From Aromatoleum bremense (GTDB taxonomy: Bacteria > Pseudomonadota > Gammaproteobacteria > Burkholderiales > Rhodocyclaceae): a DNA stretch of 64,000 nt. The stretch lies in contig NZ_CP059467.1 in the NCBI RefSeq assembly GCF_017894365.1, forward strand, positions 1,054,001-1,118,000. Reading direction: 5' to 3'. A model generated the notes under the pieces. That model worked only from the letters and a program-made list of their open reading frames with translations. It did no database searches and was not told the origin of the DNA. Of the stretch, positions 16,796-28,092 are shown piece by piece (positions within the stretch are counted from its first letter, which is position 1; every line of letters begins with the position of its first letter). The translations under genes were made by a program, and so were the position numbers.

Positions 16796-18145
16796 CTATT
16801 CCTTGCCGCTCCGGTACTCGACATACGTGCGGTCGCGCAACTGGCGCAGCCAATCCTCGAACGCTTCGTCGGCCTTGCGCTCGCGCAGCGCATTGCGGGC
16901 CGCGGTGCGCTTGCGCTCGTCGGACACATCCTGCAACCGGCGCGACTCGACCTGGATCAGATGCCAGCCGAACGGCGAGCGCACCGGCGCGCTCACTTCG
17001 CCCGGCTTGAGCGCGTTCATCGCGCGCTCGAATTCGGGGACGGTGTCGCCGGGGCTGAGCCAGCCCAGATCGCCGCCCTTCGCCGATGACAGATCGGCCG
17101 AATGGGCTTTGGCGAGTTCGGCGAAACTGGCGCCGTTGACGATCCGCTCGCGCAGCCCCAGCAGGCGGCTTTCCGCGTCGCTGTCATTGAGGATTTCGGA
17201 AGTCTTGATCAGGATATGCCGCGCCCGCGTCTGTTCGAGCTGTTGCGGCCCGGCCGCCGCGCCGCCGCGCTTGCCGAGCAGTTTCACGATATGCAGGCCG
17301 GCCGAACTGCGCAGCACCGGCGACACGCCGCCGGCGCTCAGCTCGCGCGCCGCGTCGGCAAACAGCGGCGGCAGGCGGTCGCGGCCGCGCCAACCGAGCG
17401 CGCCGCCGTTCATCGCATCGGGCGCATCGGAATAAGTCGCGGCAACCCGCGCGAAATCGTCACCCGAATTGAGTCGCTGTTTCGCGGTTTCGGCGCGCGC
17501 GACGAGGCGCGCCATCTGCTGCTGCGTCGCCGCTTCGGGCACGCGGATCAGGACGTGGGCGAGTTCGAACTCCTCGCCCGACAGCGCGTCCGGGGTATTG
17601 GCGAGAAAGTTGTCGACTTCCGCGTCGGTCACGACGATACGGCTGTCGACTTCGCGCTCGCGCAGGCGCGTCAACAGGATTTCGGTGCGGATATTGTCGC
17701 GGAAGCGGCTCCAGCTGACGCCGTCCTTTTCGAGCGCGGCCTGCAGCTGCGCAATGGTCAGGCGGTTGCTCTCCGCGATCCGCGCGATCGCCCGTTCGAG
17801 CGTCGCCTCGTCGACCTGCAGCGACGTCTCGCGCGCCAGCTGCAGCTGTGCCCGCTCGAGCACCAGACGCTCCAGCAACTGCCGCTCGAGCACGTCGGCC
17901 GGCGGCTGCGGCGTGCCCTGGCGGTTCAGCTGGTGCATCGCCTGTTCGACCCGCTCGCGCAACTCCATGGCCGTGATGACTTCGTTGTTCACGACTGCGG
18001 CGATATGGTCGACCTCGACGGAGCGGGGATTGGCCGCATGAACGGGAAACAGGGCGGCGGTGCAGGACAGGGCGGCGAACAGGACGAGACTGAGGCGCGC
18101 GGGAATTCGACGCAAGGGAATGCGACGCAAGGGAATTCGTATCAT
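16796..18145 (-). CDS. surA: Periplasmic chaperone/peptidyl-prolyl isomerase SurA
   Basis: The 449-residue protein starts with a signal peptide cleaved near VHA-AN (about residue 37). A SurA N-terminal domain (VDHIAAVVNNEVITAMELRERV) and two rotamase (parvulin) domains follow at about residues 180-280 and 290-390. SurA escorts outer-membrane proteins, including LptD encoded just upstream, through the periplasm. The first 15 residues repeat RIPLR three times, which corresponds to a 15-bp tandem DNA repeat. A later start would remove it; the ATG at 18145 is kept because the frame and signal peptide fit. Confidence 0.94.
   Translation of the reverse strand: MIRIPLRRIPLRRIPARLSLVLFAALSCTAALFPVHAANPRSVEVDHIAAVVNNEVITAMELRERVEQAMHQLNRQGTPQPPADVLERQLLERLVLERAQLQLARETSLQVDEATLERAIARIAESNRLTIAQLQAALEKDGVSWSRFRDNIRTEILLTRLREREVDSRIVVTDAEVDNFLANTPDALSGEEFELAHVLIRVPEAATQQQMARLVARAETAKQRLNSGDDFARVAATYSDAPDAMNGGALGWRGRDRLPPLFADAARELSAGGVSPVLRSSAGLHIVKLLGKRGGAAAGPQQLEQTRARHILIKTSEILNDSDAESRLLGLRERIVNGASFAELAKAHSADLSSAKGGDLGWLSPGDTVPEFERAMNALKPGEVSAPVRSPFGWHLIQVESRRLQDVSDERKRTAARNALRERKADEAFEDWLRQLRDRTYVEYRSGKE
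18102..18143 (-). repeat. 15-bp tandem repeat at the surA 5' end
   Basis: Nearly three copies of a 15-bp unit (minus strand CGAATTCCCTTGCGT and close variants) encode RIPLR-RIPLR-RIPAR in the n-region of the signal peptide. It may expand or contract by slippage without a frameshift. Confidence 0.7.
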
Positions 18146-18201
18146 GGTTTCTCGAAAAATGAATCGACTCGTGTAACGCTGAAATACCGGCCGCGCCGGA
18201 T

Positions 18202-20703
18202 TCAGTAGGCACCAAAGACGCGGTCGGACACGGGTTCGTTGATCTTGCCATATCCCGCAACGCTGCGTTTGAGCAGATTGACCGGACTGGAACCGACACT
18301 GGCCAGGCCGTTGAGTTCAAGCTGCAGGAACAGCGCCTCGGTGACATCGTCGGGATTGGTCGCGAAACGGTGCACCGCGCTGCGCACCACCCAGCAGCCG
18401 CCATCGTATTCGATGCCCGCGATGGTCTCGGTGATGCGGTTCTCCTTCAGCGAGCGCGTCACGCGCGCGACGCCGTACCAGCCGCCGCCGAGCGGCCACT
18501 GCCCGGAAAGGTCGAGGTCCTGCAGCACCTCGCGCGAATAACGGTAACCGAGATTCAGCGCCTTCGCGAATTCCGGCTGATAGCGCACGGTGAAGTTGAA
18601 GCGCTCGGTCAACTGGTCGCGCGGGTTGTACTGCCACGCCGAATCGATCGACGAGCTCGTCGTCACGCGGCCGCTGAACGCCGCGAGCATGTCGGCGCGG
18701 CGCCCGCTGCGGCGCGGTTCGCCCGGCAGCGTGACGCGCTGGTCGTCGAAGTAGTAGCGCTGCCCGAGGGTGGCGCGCATGCGCTCAGCCCCACTTCCCG
18801 GATCGATCAGCCGCGACGTCACGGCCGCGGTGACCTGGTTCGCGTCGGCGATGCGGTCGCCGCCGGCATACAGGTTTTCGGAGAAGATCTGCGCGAAGCC
18901 GAAGTCGAAGCGGGCCGTGTCGAAAACCGGGATGTCGTCCTGATTGCGGAACGGCGTGCGCACGTAGTAGATGCGCGGCTCCAGCGTCTGGAGATATTGC
19001 TGGTCGAACATCGTCGTGTCGCGCTCGAAGTTGAGGCCGCTGTCGAGCGTGAAGATCGGCAGCGAGCGCGTGATCGAGCGGCTCTCGCCGGCGAGATCGC
19101 GGTCGAGCGCATATTGCGTGTGATGCACGCCGATTTTCGGCGTCACGTAGTAGCCCGGCCGCTCGAACGGCAATGACAGCTGCGGATACAGCGTGAAGCG
19201 GCTGCCTTCCGGCTTGCGGCTGTCGGGGTGTTCGAACTGCACGTATTCGCCGCGGAACCCGAGGACCGTCCCCGCGGCCATGTCCTGCCGGTTCGCGTTC
19301 AGCAACAGCTGCGGCAGGCGCCGATAGGGATCTTCGCCGGACAGCGTCTGGTAGCTTTGCACCAGCGCCGACGCGCTCCACCAGTCGCTCGCGACATAGC
19401 TGAGCCGGCCTTCGCGCAACAGGTTGACCTGCGACGCGACCGACAGGCGCGAGCTGAGGTCTTCGAAATACTGGTCGTCGGAGACGGCGTTCAGGTCGAG
19501 CGAACCGTACAGGTTCGGCGTGATCCGCTGCTGGTGCTGCACCGATCCGAGCGCGCGTTCCTCGCCGGTGACGGCGTCGCGCGGCAGCCACTCGACACGC
19601 GACTCGCCGCGGTAGCCCGGCGTCAGGTAACGGAACTCACCCCCGAGCTGCACGCCGCGCCGCCCCATGATGCGCGGCGCGAACGTCGCGTCGTAGTTCG
19701 GCGCGAGGTTCCAGTAATAGGGCACCGAGATGTCGACGCCGGCCTTGTTCGACACGCCGACCGTCGGCGCGAGGAAACCGGACTGGCGCTGACCGACGAG
19801 CGGAAATTCCGCCCACGGCCACCAGAAGATCGGCACGTCCTGGAAGATCACCGACCCGCCGCGCACGACGCCGACTTCGCGGTCGTAGTCGAGCTCGAGG
19901 TCGCGCGCCTTGATGTACCAGTCCGGGTCGTCGGCCTGGCAGGTCGACCAGGTGGCGTTCTCCAGGCGGTAGTGGTTCTCGCCTTCGAAGCGCATCACGT
20001 CGGCATGCCCGCTGCCGGAAATCTCGTGCACGGGCTCGCCTGGCGCAGGATCGGAGCGGCGGCTGAAACGGTATTGCGGCGCCTCGAATTCGCCGACCTG
20101 CTCGGCGATCTTCAGATTGGCGCGCGGCCCCTCGACCCGGTCCGTCCCCTGCGCCAGCAGCACATTGCCTTCGGCCCGCGCCTCGTCGGTCAGCTCGCTG
20201 TACGTCAGCCGGTCGGCGGACAGCAGTATTCCGTCGCGCCGCAGCTCGGCATTGCCTTCGGCGACCAGTTCGACGGCTCGCGTTCCGCGAATCTGCTGCG
20301 CGCGGATCTCCGTCGCCCCGGCAGCGATCGGCGCGCTTTGCGCAGCCGCAGCGCCGGCAGCCGGTTCGGCGGGAATCCCGGCCGGTGGCGGTACGGCAGC
20401 CGGTGGCGATGCCGGAGTGGTCGATGGCCTCGCCGGCGCAGGCGGCTGCGCCGGCAGCGGGGGCGTGCCCGGGCTTTGGGCCGGCGGCTGTCCGGCCGGG
20501 CGTCCCGGCCGGCTCTTCACCAGGTCCGGCGAAACCACCAGCGGTGGCAATCCTGCCGCCACCGCGGCCCCCGAGAAGCAGCACATCAGCAGCGGGATAA
20601 GCTTCAGCCGCGTTCTCAATCGCGTTTCGCGCAAGCGTCTTCCCCAATCGTCAAGAGTCAGCCCGACGGCGAGCGGCACGGTCGAAGCCTTTGATAAACT
20701 CAT
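18202..20703 (-). CDS. lptD: LPS-assembly outer membrane protein LptD
   Basis: The product is about 833 residues if it starts at the ATG at 20703; an in-frame ATG at 20748 would overlap the divergent amgK start. A signal sequence with core LKLIPLLMCCFSGAAVAAG follows a long n-region. Next comes an unusual proline/alanine-rich stretch of about 60 residues, then the OstA/LptA-like domain (ATEIRAQQIRG...) and the large LptD beta-barrel with C-terminal strands. LptD with LptE inserts lipopolysaccharide in the outer leaflet. The surA gene lies about 56 bases downstream on the same strand. Confidence 0.93.
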   Translation of the reverse strand: MSLSKASTVPLAVGLTLDDWGRRLRETRLRTRLKLIPLLMCCFSGAAVAAGLPPLVVSPDLVKSRPGRPAGQPPAQSPGTPPLPAQPPAPARPSTTPASPPAAVPPPAGIPAEPAAGAAAAQSAPIAAGATEIRAQQIRGTRAVELVAEGNAELRRDGILLSADRLTYSELTDEARAEGNVLLAQGTDRVEGPRANLKIAEQVGEFEAPQYRFSRRSDPAPGEPVHEISGSGHADVMRFEGENHYRLENATWSTCQADDPDWYIKARDLELDYDREVGVVRGGSVIFQDVPIFWWPWAEFPLVGQRQSGFLAPTVGVSNKAGVDISVPYYWNLAPNYDATFAPRIMGRRGVQLGGEFRYLTPGYRGESRVEWLPRDAVTGEERALGSVQHQQRITPNLYGSLDLNAVSDDQYFEDLSSRLSVASQVNLLREGRLSYVASDWWSASALVQSYQTLSGEDPYRRLPQLLLNANRQDMAAGTVLGFRGEYVQFEHPDSRKPEGSRFTLYPQLSLPFERPGYYVTPKIGVHHTQYALDRDLAGESRSITRSLPIFTLDSGLNFERDTTMFDQQYLQTLEPRIYYVRTPFRNQDDIPVFDTARFDFGFAQIFSENLYAGGDRIADANQVTAAVTSRLIDPGSGAERMRATLGQRYYFDDQRVTLPGEPRRSGRRADMLAAFSGRVTTSSSIDSAWQYNPRDQLTERFNFTVRYQPEFAKALNLGYRYSREVLQDLDLSGQWPLGGGWYGVARVTRSLKENRITETIAGIEYDGGCWVVRSAVHRFATNPDDVTEALFLQLELNGLASVGSSPVNLLKRSVAGYGKINEPVSDRVFGAY

Positions 20704-20734
20704 CGATTTTACACGAAGCCTCGCGGAGAACCCG

Positions 20735-22428
<1,694 letters not shown>

Positions 22429-22486
22429 GCGCCACTCCCGAACACGACCCGTTCCGGCGGGTCGAAACCGGGAACCACCCCCGTGC

Positions 22487-22492
22487 CATAAT
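22487..22492 (+). promoter_or_regulatory. -10-like element just before pepP
   Basis: CATAAT ends 6 bases before the pepP ATG. If it is used, the transcript would begin at or next to the start codon, making pepP leaderless. No Shine-Dalgarno sequence precedes that ATG. The -35 region is poor. Confidence 0.35.
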
Positions 22493-22498
22493 GAATTC

Positions 22499-23851
22499 AT
22501 GAACAGTCTCCCAGAGCGCCCCGTGCCTGACATCGCCCCGTTTCACGCCCGCCGCGAGCGGCTTCTCGCGCGCATGAATGCGCTCGGCGGGGGCATCGCG
22601 GTGCTGCCGACCGCGCCCGAGTGCCCGCGCAACCGGGACACGCACTATCCGTTCCGCCACGACAGCTACTTCCATTACCTCACCGGCTTCGGCGAGCCCG
22701 AAGCGGTGGTCGTGCTGGTGGCGGGCGACCCTCCGCGCTCGATCCTGTTCTGCCGCGAGAAGAACGAGGAACGGGAGATCTGGGACGGCTACCGTTTCGG
22801 CCCCGATGCGGCCCGCGAGCGCTTCGGCTTCGACGAAGCGTGGACGATCGGCGACCTCGACCAGCGCCTGCCCGACCTCCTCGCAAACCAGCCGAAGATG
22901 TGGTGTGCGCTGGGCTACGAAGCGGACTGGGACGCCCGCGTGATGCGCGCGCTGAACGCGGTGCGGGCGAACGCGCGCGCCGGCGCAGTGCCGCCCCATG
23001 CGATCCACGACGTGCGCACCGAGCTCGACGAAATGCGCCTCGTGAAGGACGAATCTGAACTCGCGATCATGCGCCGCGCCGCCGCGATCTCGGGCGACGC
23101 GCACCGGCGGGCGATGGCCGCGACCCGCCCCGGCCGCCACGAATACGAGATCGAGGCGGAACTCTTGCACAGCTTTCGCCGCGCCGGCAGCCAGGCGCCC
23201 GCCTACCCGTCGATCGTCGCCAGCGGCCCGAACGCGTGCGTGCTGCACTACGTCGAGAACGACCGCGTGATGGCCGATGGCGAGCTGCTGCTGATCGACG
23301 CCGGCTGCGAGCTCGACGGCTACGCGTCCGACATCACGCGGACGTTTCCCGTCAATGGCCGCTTCACGGGCGCGCAGCGGGACGTCTATGAACTCGTGCT
23401 CGCCGCGCAGCGCGCCGCGAAAGACACGATCCGTCCCGGCGTACTGTGGAACGACCCACACGACGCCGCGGTGCGGGTCATCGCGCAAGGCCTGCTCGAT
23501 CTCGACCTGCTCTCCGGCACGCTCGACGCGGTCATCGAGCAGGACCTCTACCGGCGCTTCTACATGCACCGCACCGGCCACTGGCTCGGCCGCGACGTCC
23601 ATGACGCCGGCGAATACAAGCGCGCCGGCGAGTGGCGCCCGCTCGAACCCGGCATGGTGCTGACCGTCGAGCCGGGCTGCTACATCCGCGCCGCCGCCGA
23701 CGTGCCGGAAGCGTTCTGGAACATCGGCGTGCGCATCGAGGACGATGCCGTCGTCACCGCCACCGGCTGCGAATTCATCACCGATGCGGCGCCGCGGTCG
23801 ATCGCCGACATCGAGGCGGTAATGCGCGAGGGCGCCGGTGCGACAGCCTGA
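22499..23851 (+). CDS. pepP: Xaa-Pro aminopeptidase (aminopeptidase P)
   Basis: This 450-residue M24 metallopeptidase removes N-terminal residues next to proline. The N-terminal AMP_N domain runs to about residue 170. The pita-bread catalytic domain holds the five metal ligands in LLIDAGCELDGYASDITRTF (two Asp), HRTGHWLGRDVHD (His), VLTVEPGCY (Glu) and VRIEDDAVV (Glu). The ATG at 22499 lacks a ribosome site; an in-frame GTG at 22523 is another possible start. pepP followed by ubiH with a short overlap is a usual proteobacterial operon. Confidence 0.93.
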   Translation: MNSLPERPVPDIAPFHARRERLLARMNALGGGIAVLPTAPECPRNRDTHYPFRHDSYFHYLTGFGEPEAVVVLVAGDPPRSILFCREKNEEREIWDGYRFGPDAARERFGFDEAWTIGDLDQRLPDLLANQPKMWCALGYEADWDARVMRALNAVRANARAGAVPPHAIHDVRTELDEMRLVKDESELAIMRRAAAISGDAHRRAMAATRPGRHEYEIEAELLHSFRRAGSQAPAYPSIVASGPNACVLHYVENDRVMADGELLLIDAGCELDGYASDITRTFPVNGRFTGAQRDVYELVLAAQRAAKDTIRPGVLWNDPHDAAVRVIAQGLLDLDLLSGTLDAVIEQDLYRRFYMHRTGHWLGRDVHDAGEYKRAGEWRPLEPGMVLTVEPGCYIRAAADVPEAFWNIGVRIEDDAVVTATGCEFITDAAPRSIADIEAVMREGAGATA

Positions 23852-25007
23852 CCTCTTGGTCGTCGGCGCCGGGCCGGTCGGGCTCGCCCTGGCCCTCGCG
23901 CTGAAGGACAGCGGATTCACGGTCGTGCTCGCCGACGCCCGCCCGCGCGCGGCCGTGCTCGCCGACCCGCGCGTGCTCGCGCTGGCGCACGGCACGCGCC
24001 TGACGTTGGAGCGGCTCGGCGTGTGGGACGGGCTGGCGGCGACGCCGATCTGCAGCATCCACGTCTCCCAGCAAGGCGGCTTCGGCCGCACCGAGCTTCG
24101 GGCCGAAGACTACGGCCAGCCGGCGCTCGGCTACGTCGTCTCGGCCGGCGCACTCGCCGGCGCTCTGCGCGCAGCGGTGGACCGCAGCGGCATTGCCGTC
24201 CTCGACGAAACGCAAGTCACCGCGCTCACGCCGCAGGCCGACGCCGTCGTTGCCACCCTCGTCGCCACCCTCGGCGGCACTGCGGCGAGTGCCCCGGACG
24301 ACGCGCCGTGCCGCGCGCGCCTCGTCGCCTGCGCCGAAGGCCGGCTCGAGGCCGGGCAGGACGTCGTCGAGCGTGACTATCGCCAGCACGCCCTCATCGC
24401 GCGGATCGACGTCGACGGCGGTCACCGCCATCGCGCTTTCGAGCGCTTCACGCCCCAGGGTCCGATCGCGCTGCTGCCATGCGACAGCAACTTCGCGCTG
24501 GTCCAGGTCGTTTCGCCCGAACGCGCCGACCAGCTGCTCGCCATCGACGACGCCGACTATGTCGCGCAGTTGCAGGACCGCTTCGGCACCCGCTTACGGT
24601 TCGGACCGGTTTCCCGCCGCCACCGCTACCCCCTCGGCCTGCGCTACCGGCGCCATCCGGTGGGCGCACGCACCGTATGGCTCGGCAACGCCGCCCAGAC
24701 TCTCCATCCGGTCGCCGGACAAGGCTTCAACCTCGCGCTGCGCGACGTCTGGGCGCTGGCCGACACGTTGCTGCGCCACCCCGGCGATCCGGGCGGAGCG
24801 GCAGTCCTGGACGCCTATGCCGATGCCCGCGGCCTCGACCGCTTCGGCGCGATCCACTTCACCGACGCGCTCGTGCGCGCGTTCAGCAATGACTTCGCCC
24901 CGCTGCGCCAGCTCCGCGGCGCCGGCCTGCTGGCCCTCGACATCATCCCGCCGCTGCGCGATTTCGTCGCGCGGCGGATGATGTTCGGGGCCCGCGCCTG
25001 GCCCTGA
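23838..25007 (+). CDS. ubiH: UbiH-type FAD-dependent ubiquinone biosynthesis hydroxylase
   Basis: The 389-residue flavoprotein monooxygenase starts at GTG 23838, inside the end of pepP (14-base overlap). It shows the FAD Rossmann motif DLLVVGAGPVGLALALAL at the N-terminus and the UbiH/UbiF/VisC signature GNAAQTLHPVAGQGFNLALRDV near residue 290. It hydroxylates a ubiquinone ring intermediate on the inner membrane in an oxygen-dependent step. Which ring carbon cannot be told from sequence alone; the pepP neighbour favours UbiH. Confidence 0.9.
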   Translation: MRQPDLLVVGAGPVGLALALALKDSGFTVVLADARPRAAVLADPRVLALAHGTRLTLERLGVWDGLAATPICSIHVSQQGGFGRTELRAEDYGQPALGYVVSAGALAGALRAAVDRSGIAVLDETQVTALTPQADAVVATLVATLGGTAASAPDDAPCRARLVACAEGRLEAGQDVVERDYRQHALIARIDVDGGHRHRAFERFTPQGPIALLPCDSNFALVQVVSPERADQLLAIDDADYVAQLQDRFGTRLRFGPVSRRHRYPLGLRYRRHPVGARTVWLGNAAQTLHPVAGQGFNLALRDVWALADTLLRHPGDPGGAAVLDAYADARGLDRFGAIHFTDALVRAFSNDFAPLRQLRGAGLLALDIIPPLRDFVARRMMFGARAWP

Positions 25008-25110
25008 CCGGCGCCGTCCAGCGGTGGCAGAGCGCGGGCACAAATACGACAGGATGTGATGCAATCGGCGTCGGGGCTGCATTCCGCTGCTCGCCCGGCG
25101 GCGCATGGGG

Positions 25111-25116
25111 TAAAAT
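25111..25116 (+). promoter_or_regulatory. Possible -10 element for dusB-fis
   Basis: TAAAAT lies 31 bases before the dusB start in the 140-base gap after ubiH. No matching -35 was found. Confidence 0.3.
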
Positions 25117-25147
25117 GCGCCCTCTTCCCCGAACACCCTCTCCATCC

Positions 25148-26170
25148 ATGCAGTACGCCGGTTTTACCCTGCGCAACAATCTTTTCGTCGCCCCGATGGC
25201 GGGCGTGACCGATCGGCCGTTCCGCCAGCTGTGCAAGAAGCTCGGCGCAGGCGTCGCGGTCAGCGAAATGGTCACGTCGAACTCGCTGCTCTATGGCAGT
25301 GCGAAAACCCGTCGCCGCGCCGAGCACGCCGGCGAGGCCGATCCGATCTCGGTGCAGATCGCCGGCGCCGATCCGGCGATGATGGCCGACGCCGCGCGCT
25401 ACAACGCCGACAACGGCGCACAGATCATCGACATCAACATGGGCTGCCCGGCGAAGAAAGTGTGCAACGTCATGGCAGGCTCCGCACTGATGCAGAACGA
25501 GCCGCTCGTCGCCCGCATCCTCGAGGCGGTCGTCGCCGCAGTGCCCGGTACCCCGGTGACGCTCAAGTTCCGCACCGGCTGGAACCGCGACCACCGCAAC
25601 GCGCCGACGATCGCCCGCATTGCCGAGGCATCGGGCATCCGCGCGGTCGCGATCCATGGCCGCACGCGCGCCGACCAATACACCGGCAACGCCGAGTACG
25701 ACACGATCGCCGAAGTGAAATCCCTCGTGAAGATCCCGGTGATCGCCAACGGCGACATCACGACGCCCGAGAAAGCCCGCTACGTGCTCGACTACACCGG
25801 CGCCGACGGCGTGATGATCGGCCGGGCCGCGCAGGGCCGGCCGTGGATCTTCCGTGAAATCGAGCATTACCTCGCCACCGGCACGCTGCTGCCGCCGCCG
25901 CTCGTCGCCGAAATCCTCCAGGTATGCCGCGAGCACCTGGGCGACCTGTACGCGTTCTATGGCGAGGAAACCGGGGTCAGGATCGCACGCAAGCACATCT
26001 CCTGGTACACGAAGGGCCTCGTCGGCTCGGCGGCTTTCCGCCGCACGATGAACCAGCTGTCCGATGTGCGCGAACAACTCGAGGCTGTTGACGACTTCTT
26101 CGGCCGCCTCGCCGAGCAGGACGCCCGCCTGCGCTACGAAGAAGAACTCCCGCAGGAACTCGCAGCATGA
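25148..26170 (+). CDS. dusB: tRNA-dihydrouridine synthase B
   Basis: The 340-residue flavoenzyme has a TIM barrel with APMAGVTDRPFR near the N-terminus and DINMGCPAKKVCN, which holds the catalytic Cys. The FMN-binding segments HGRTRADQYTG and IANGDI follow. It reduces uridine 17 in the tRNA D-loop. The ATG at 25148 is chosen because family members start here (MQYAGFTLRNN). It overlaps fis by ATGA, the conserved dusB-fis operon that couples fis expression to dusB translation. Confidence 0.95.
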   Translation: MQYAGFTLRNNLFVAPMAGVTDRPFRQLCKKLGAGVAVSEMVTSNSLLYGSAKTRRRAEHAGEADPISVQIAGADPAMMADAARYNADNGAQIIDINMGCPAKKVCNVMAGSALMQNEPLVARILEAVVAAVPGTPVTLKFRTGWNRDHRNAPTIARIAEASGIRAVAIHGRTRADQYTGNAEYDTIAEVKSLVKIPVIANGDITTPEKARYVLDYTGADGVMIGRAAQGRPWIFREIEHYLATGTLLPPPLVAEILQVCREHLGDLYAFYGEETGVRIARKHISWYTKGLVGSAAFRRTMNQLSDVREQLEAVDDFFGRLAEQDARLRYEEELPQELAA

Positions 26171-26403
26171 CCCGCTCGAACGAGATCGCCGAATCGATCC
26201 ACCGCACCCTTGACCAGTACTTCCGCGATCTGGACGGCGAGAAGCCGGCCGCGATCTATGACATGGTGATCCGCAACGTCGAGCGCCCGATGCTCGAATT
26301 CGTGCTTCGCCAAGCCAATGGCAACCAGACCGTCGCCGCCGAGATGCTCGGCATCAACCGCAACACGCTGCGCCGCAAGCTGACGGAATACGAACTGCTG
26401 TAG
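26167..26403 (+). CDS. fis: DNA-binding protein Fis
   Basis: The 78-residue nucleoid protein has the C-terminal helix-turn-helix [23 protein letters not shown] typical of Fis and NtrC-type regulators. It is shorter than enteric Fis (98 residues) at the N-terminus, which is usual in betaproteobacteria. Fis bends DNA, activates rRNA promoters and assists site-specific inversion. Its start overlaps dusB. Confidence 0.95.
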   Translation: MTRSNEIAESIHRTLDQYFRDLDGEKPAAIYDMVIRNVERPMLEFVLRQANGNQTVAAEMLGINRNTLRRKLTEYELL

Positions 26404-26426
26404 CGCATCCCGACCCTCACTCCCCG

Positions 26427-26444
26427 CGCGGCGGAATCGCCGCG
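26427..26444 (+). terminator. Hairpin after fis
   Basis: CGCGGCG and CGCCGCG form a 7-bp stem with loop GAAT. A run of six T lies about 12 bases further on (ATTTTTTC). It could end or weaken transcription before purH. Confidence 0.35.
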
Positions 26445-26477
26445 TCGCCCACCCGATTTTTTCTTGCGATCCTCACG

Positions 26478-28073
26478 ATGAAAGTCTCCCAAGCCCTGAT
26501 CAGCGTCTCCGACAAGCGCGGCGTCGTCGAATTTGCCCGCTCGCTCGATGCGCTCGGCGTCAAGCTGCTGTCGACCGGCGGCACCGCCGCGATGCTGCGC
26601 CAGGCCGGCCTGCCGGTCACCGACGTGTCCGAGCACACCGGTTTTCCGGAAATGCTCGACGGCCGCGTCAAGACGCTGCACCCGAAGGTGCACGGCGGCA
26701 TCCTCGCGCGTCGTGACCTGCCGGAGCACATGGAGACGATCGCCGCACACGACATCTCGCGCATCGACCTCGTCGTCGTGAACCTCTATCCGTTCGCCGC
26801 AACCGTCGCCAAGCCCGACTGCACGCTCGACGACGCGATCGAGAACATCGACATCGGCGGCCCGACGATGGTGCGCGCGGCGGCCAAGAACCACGGCAAC
26901 GAAGCGGGCGGCGTCGGCATCGTCACCGACCCGGAAGACTACGCGTCGATCGTCGCCGAGCTGAGCTCGGGCGACGGCGCGCTGAGCTACAGGACGCGCT
27001 TCGCGCTCGCGGTAAAAGCTTTCACGCATACTGCGCGCTACGACGCGGCGATTTCCAATTACCTGACCGCGCTGACTTTCGACGCCACTGGAGCGGCCAC
27101 GCGGCAGGCCTATCCGGAACGCTTCCAGCTCGCGTTCGACAAGGTCCAGGACCTGCGCTATGGCGAGAACCCGCACCAGTCCGCGGCCTTCTACCGCGAG
27201 CAGTGCGCGCCGGAAGGCGTGATCGCAGCCTACCGGCAGCTGCAGGGCAAGGAACTGTCGTACAACAACATCGCCGACGCCGACGCGGCGTGGGAATGCG
27301 TCAAGGCGTTCGACGTCGAGGCCGGCCCCGTCGCGTGCGTCATCGTCAAGCACGCGAACCCGTGCGGCGTCGCGCTCGCCGAAACCCCGCAGGCCGCTTA
27401 CCGCAAGGCCTTCTCGACCGATCCGACGTCGGCCTTCGGCGGCATCATCGCCTTCAACTGCGAAGTCGACCGGGCCGCTGCCGAGGCCGTCGCAGCGCAG
27501 TTCCTCGAAGTGCTGATCGCGCCCTCGTACAGCGCCGACGCGCTCGCGGTGCTCGCCGCGAAGCAGAACGTGCGGGTGCTGACCTGCGCCCTCGGCAAGC
27601 CGTCCGGCGCCCTCGACCTGAAGCGGGTCGGCGGCGGGCTGCTGGTGCAAAGCGCCGACGAGGCCCGCATCGCGGTCGCCGATCTCAGGATCGTCACCCG
27701 GCGCGCGCCGACCGAACAGGAACTCGGCGACCTGCTGTTCGCGTGGCGGGTGGCGAAATACGTCAAGTCGAACGCGATCGTGTATTGCCGCGACGGCATG
27801 ACGGTCGGCGTCGGCGCGGGCCAGATGAGCCGCGTCGATTCGGCCCGCATCGCCGCGATCAAGGCCGAGAACGCCGGGCTGACGGTGCACGGTTCGGTGG
27901 TCGCCTCCGACGCGTTCTTCCCGTTCCGCGACGGGCTCGACGTGCTCGCCCGGGCCGGCGCCACCGCGGTGATCCAGCCCGGCGGCTCGATGCGCGACAG
28001 CGAGGTGATCGCCGCGGCCGACGAACAGGGCGTGGCGATGGTGTTCACCGGTTTCCGTCATTTCCGGCATTGA
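26478..28073 (+). CDS. purH: Bifunctional AICAR transformylase/IMP cyclohydrolase
   Basis: The 531-residue enzyme catalyses the last two steps of IMP synthesis. The N-terminal MGS-like cyclohydrolase domain begins [18 protein letters not shown], with [10 protein letters not shown]. The C-terminal AICAR transformylase domain has [11 protein letters not shown] and [16 protein letters not shown]. Length matches the family (about 525). It is followed 19 bases later by purD, the usual purHD operon. Confidence 0.97.
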   Translation: MKVSQALISVSDKRGVVEFARSLDALGVKLLSTGGTAAMLRQAGLPVTDVSEHTGFPEMLDGRVKTLHPKVHGGILARRDLPEHMETIAAHDISRIDLVVVNLYPFAATVAKPDCTLDDAIENIDIGGPTMVRAAAKNHGNEAGGVGIVTDPEDYASIVAELSSGDGALSYRTRFALAVKAFTHTARYDAAISNYLTALTFDATGAATRQAYPERFQLAFDKVQDLRYGENPHQSAAFYREQCAPEGVIAAYRQLQGKELSYNNIADADAAWECVKAFDVEAGPVACVIVKHANPCGVALAETPQAAYRKAFSTDPTSAFGGIIAFNCEVDRAAAEAVAAQFLEVLIAPSYSADALAVLAAKQNVRVLTCALGKPSGALDLKRVGGGLLVQSADEARIAVADLRIVTRRAPTEQELGDLLFAWRVAKYVKSNAIVYCRDGMTVGVGAGQMSRVDSARIAAIKAENAGLTVHGSVVASDAFFPFRDGLDVLARAGATAVIQPGGSMRDSEVIAAADEQGVAMVFTGFRHFRH

Positions 28074-28092
28074 GAGCGGCACAGGAAAACTC

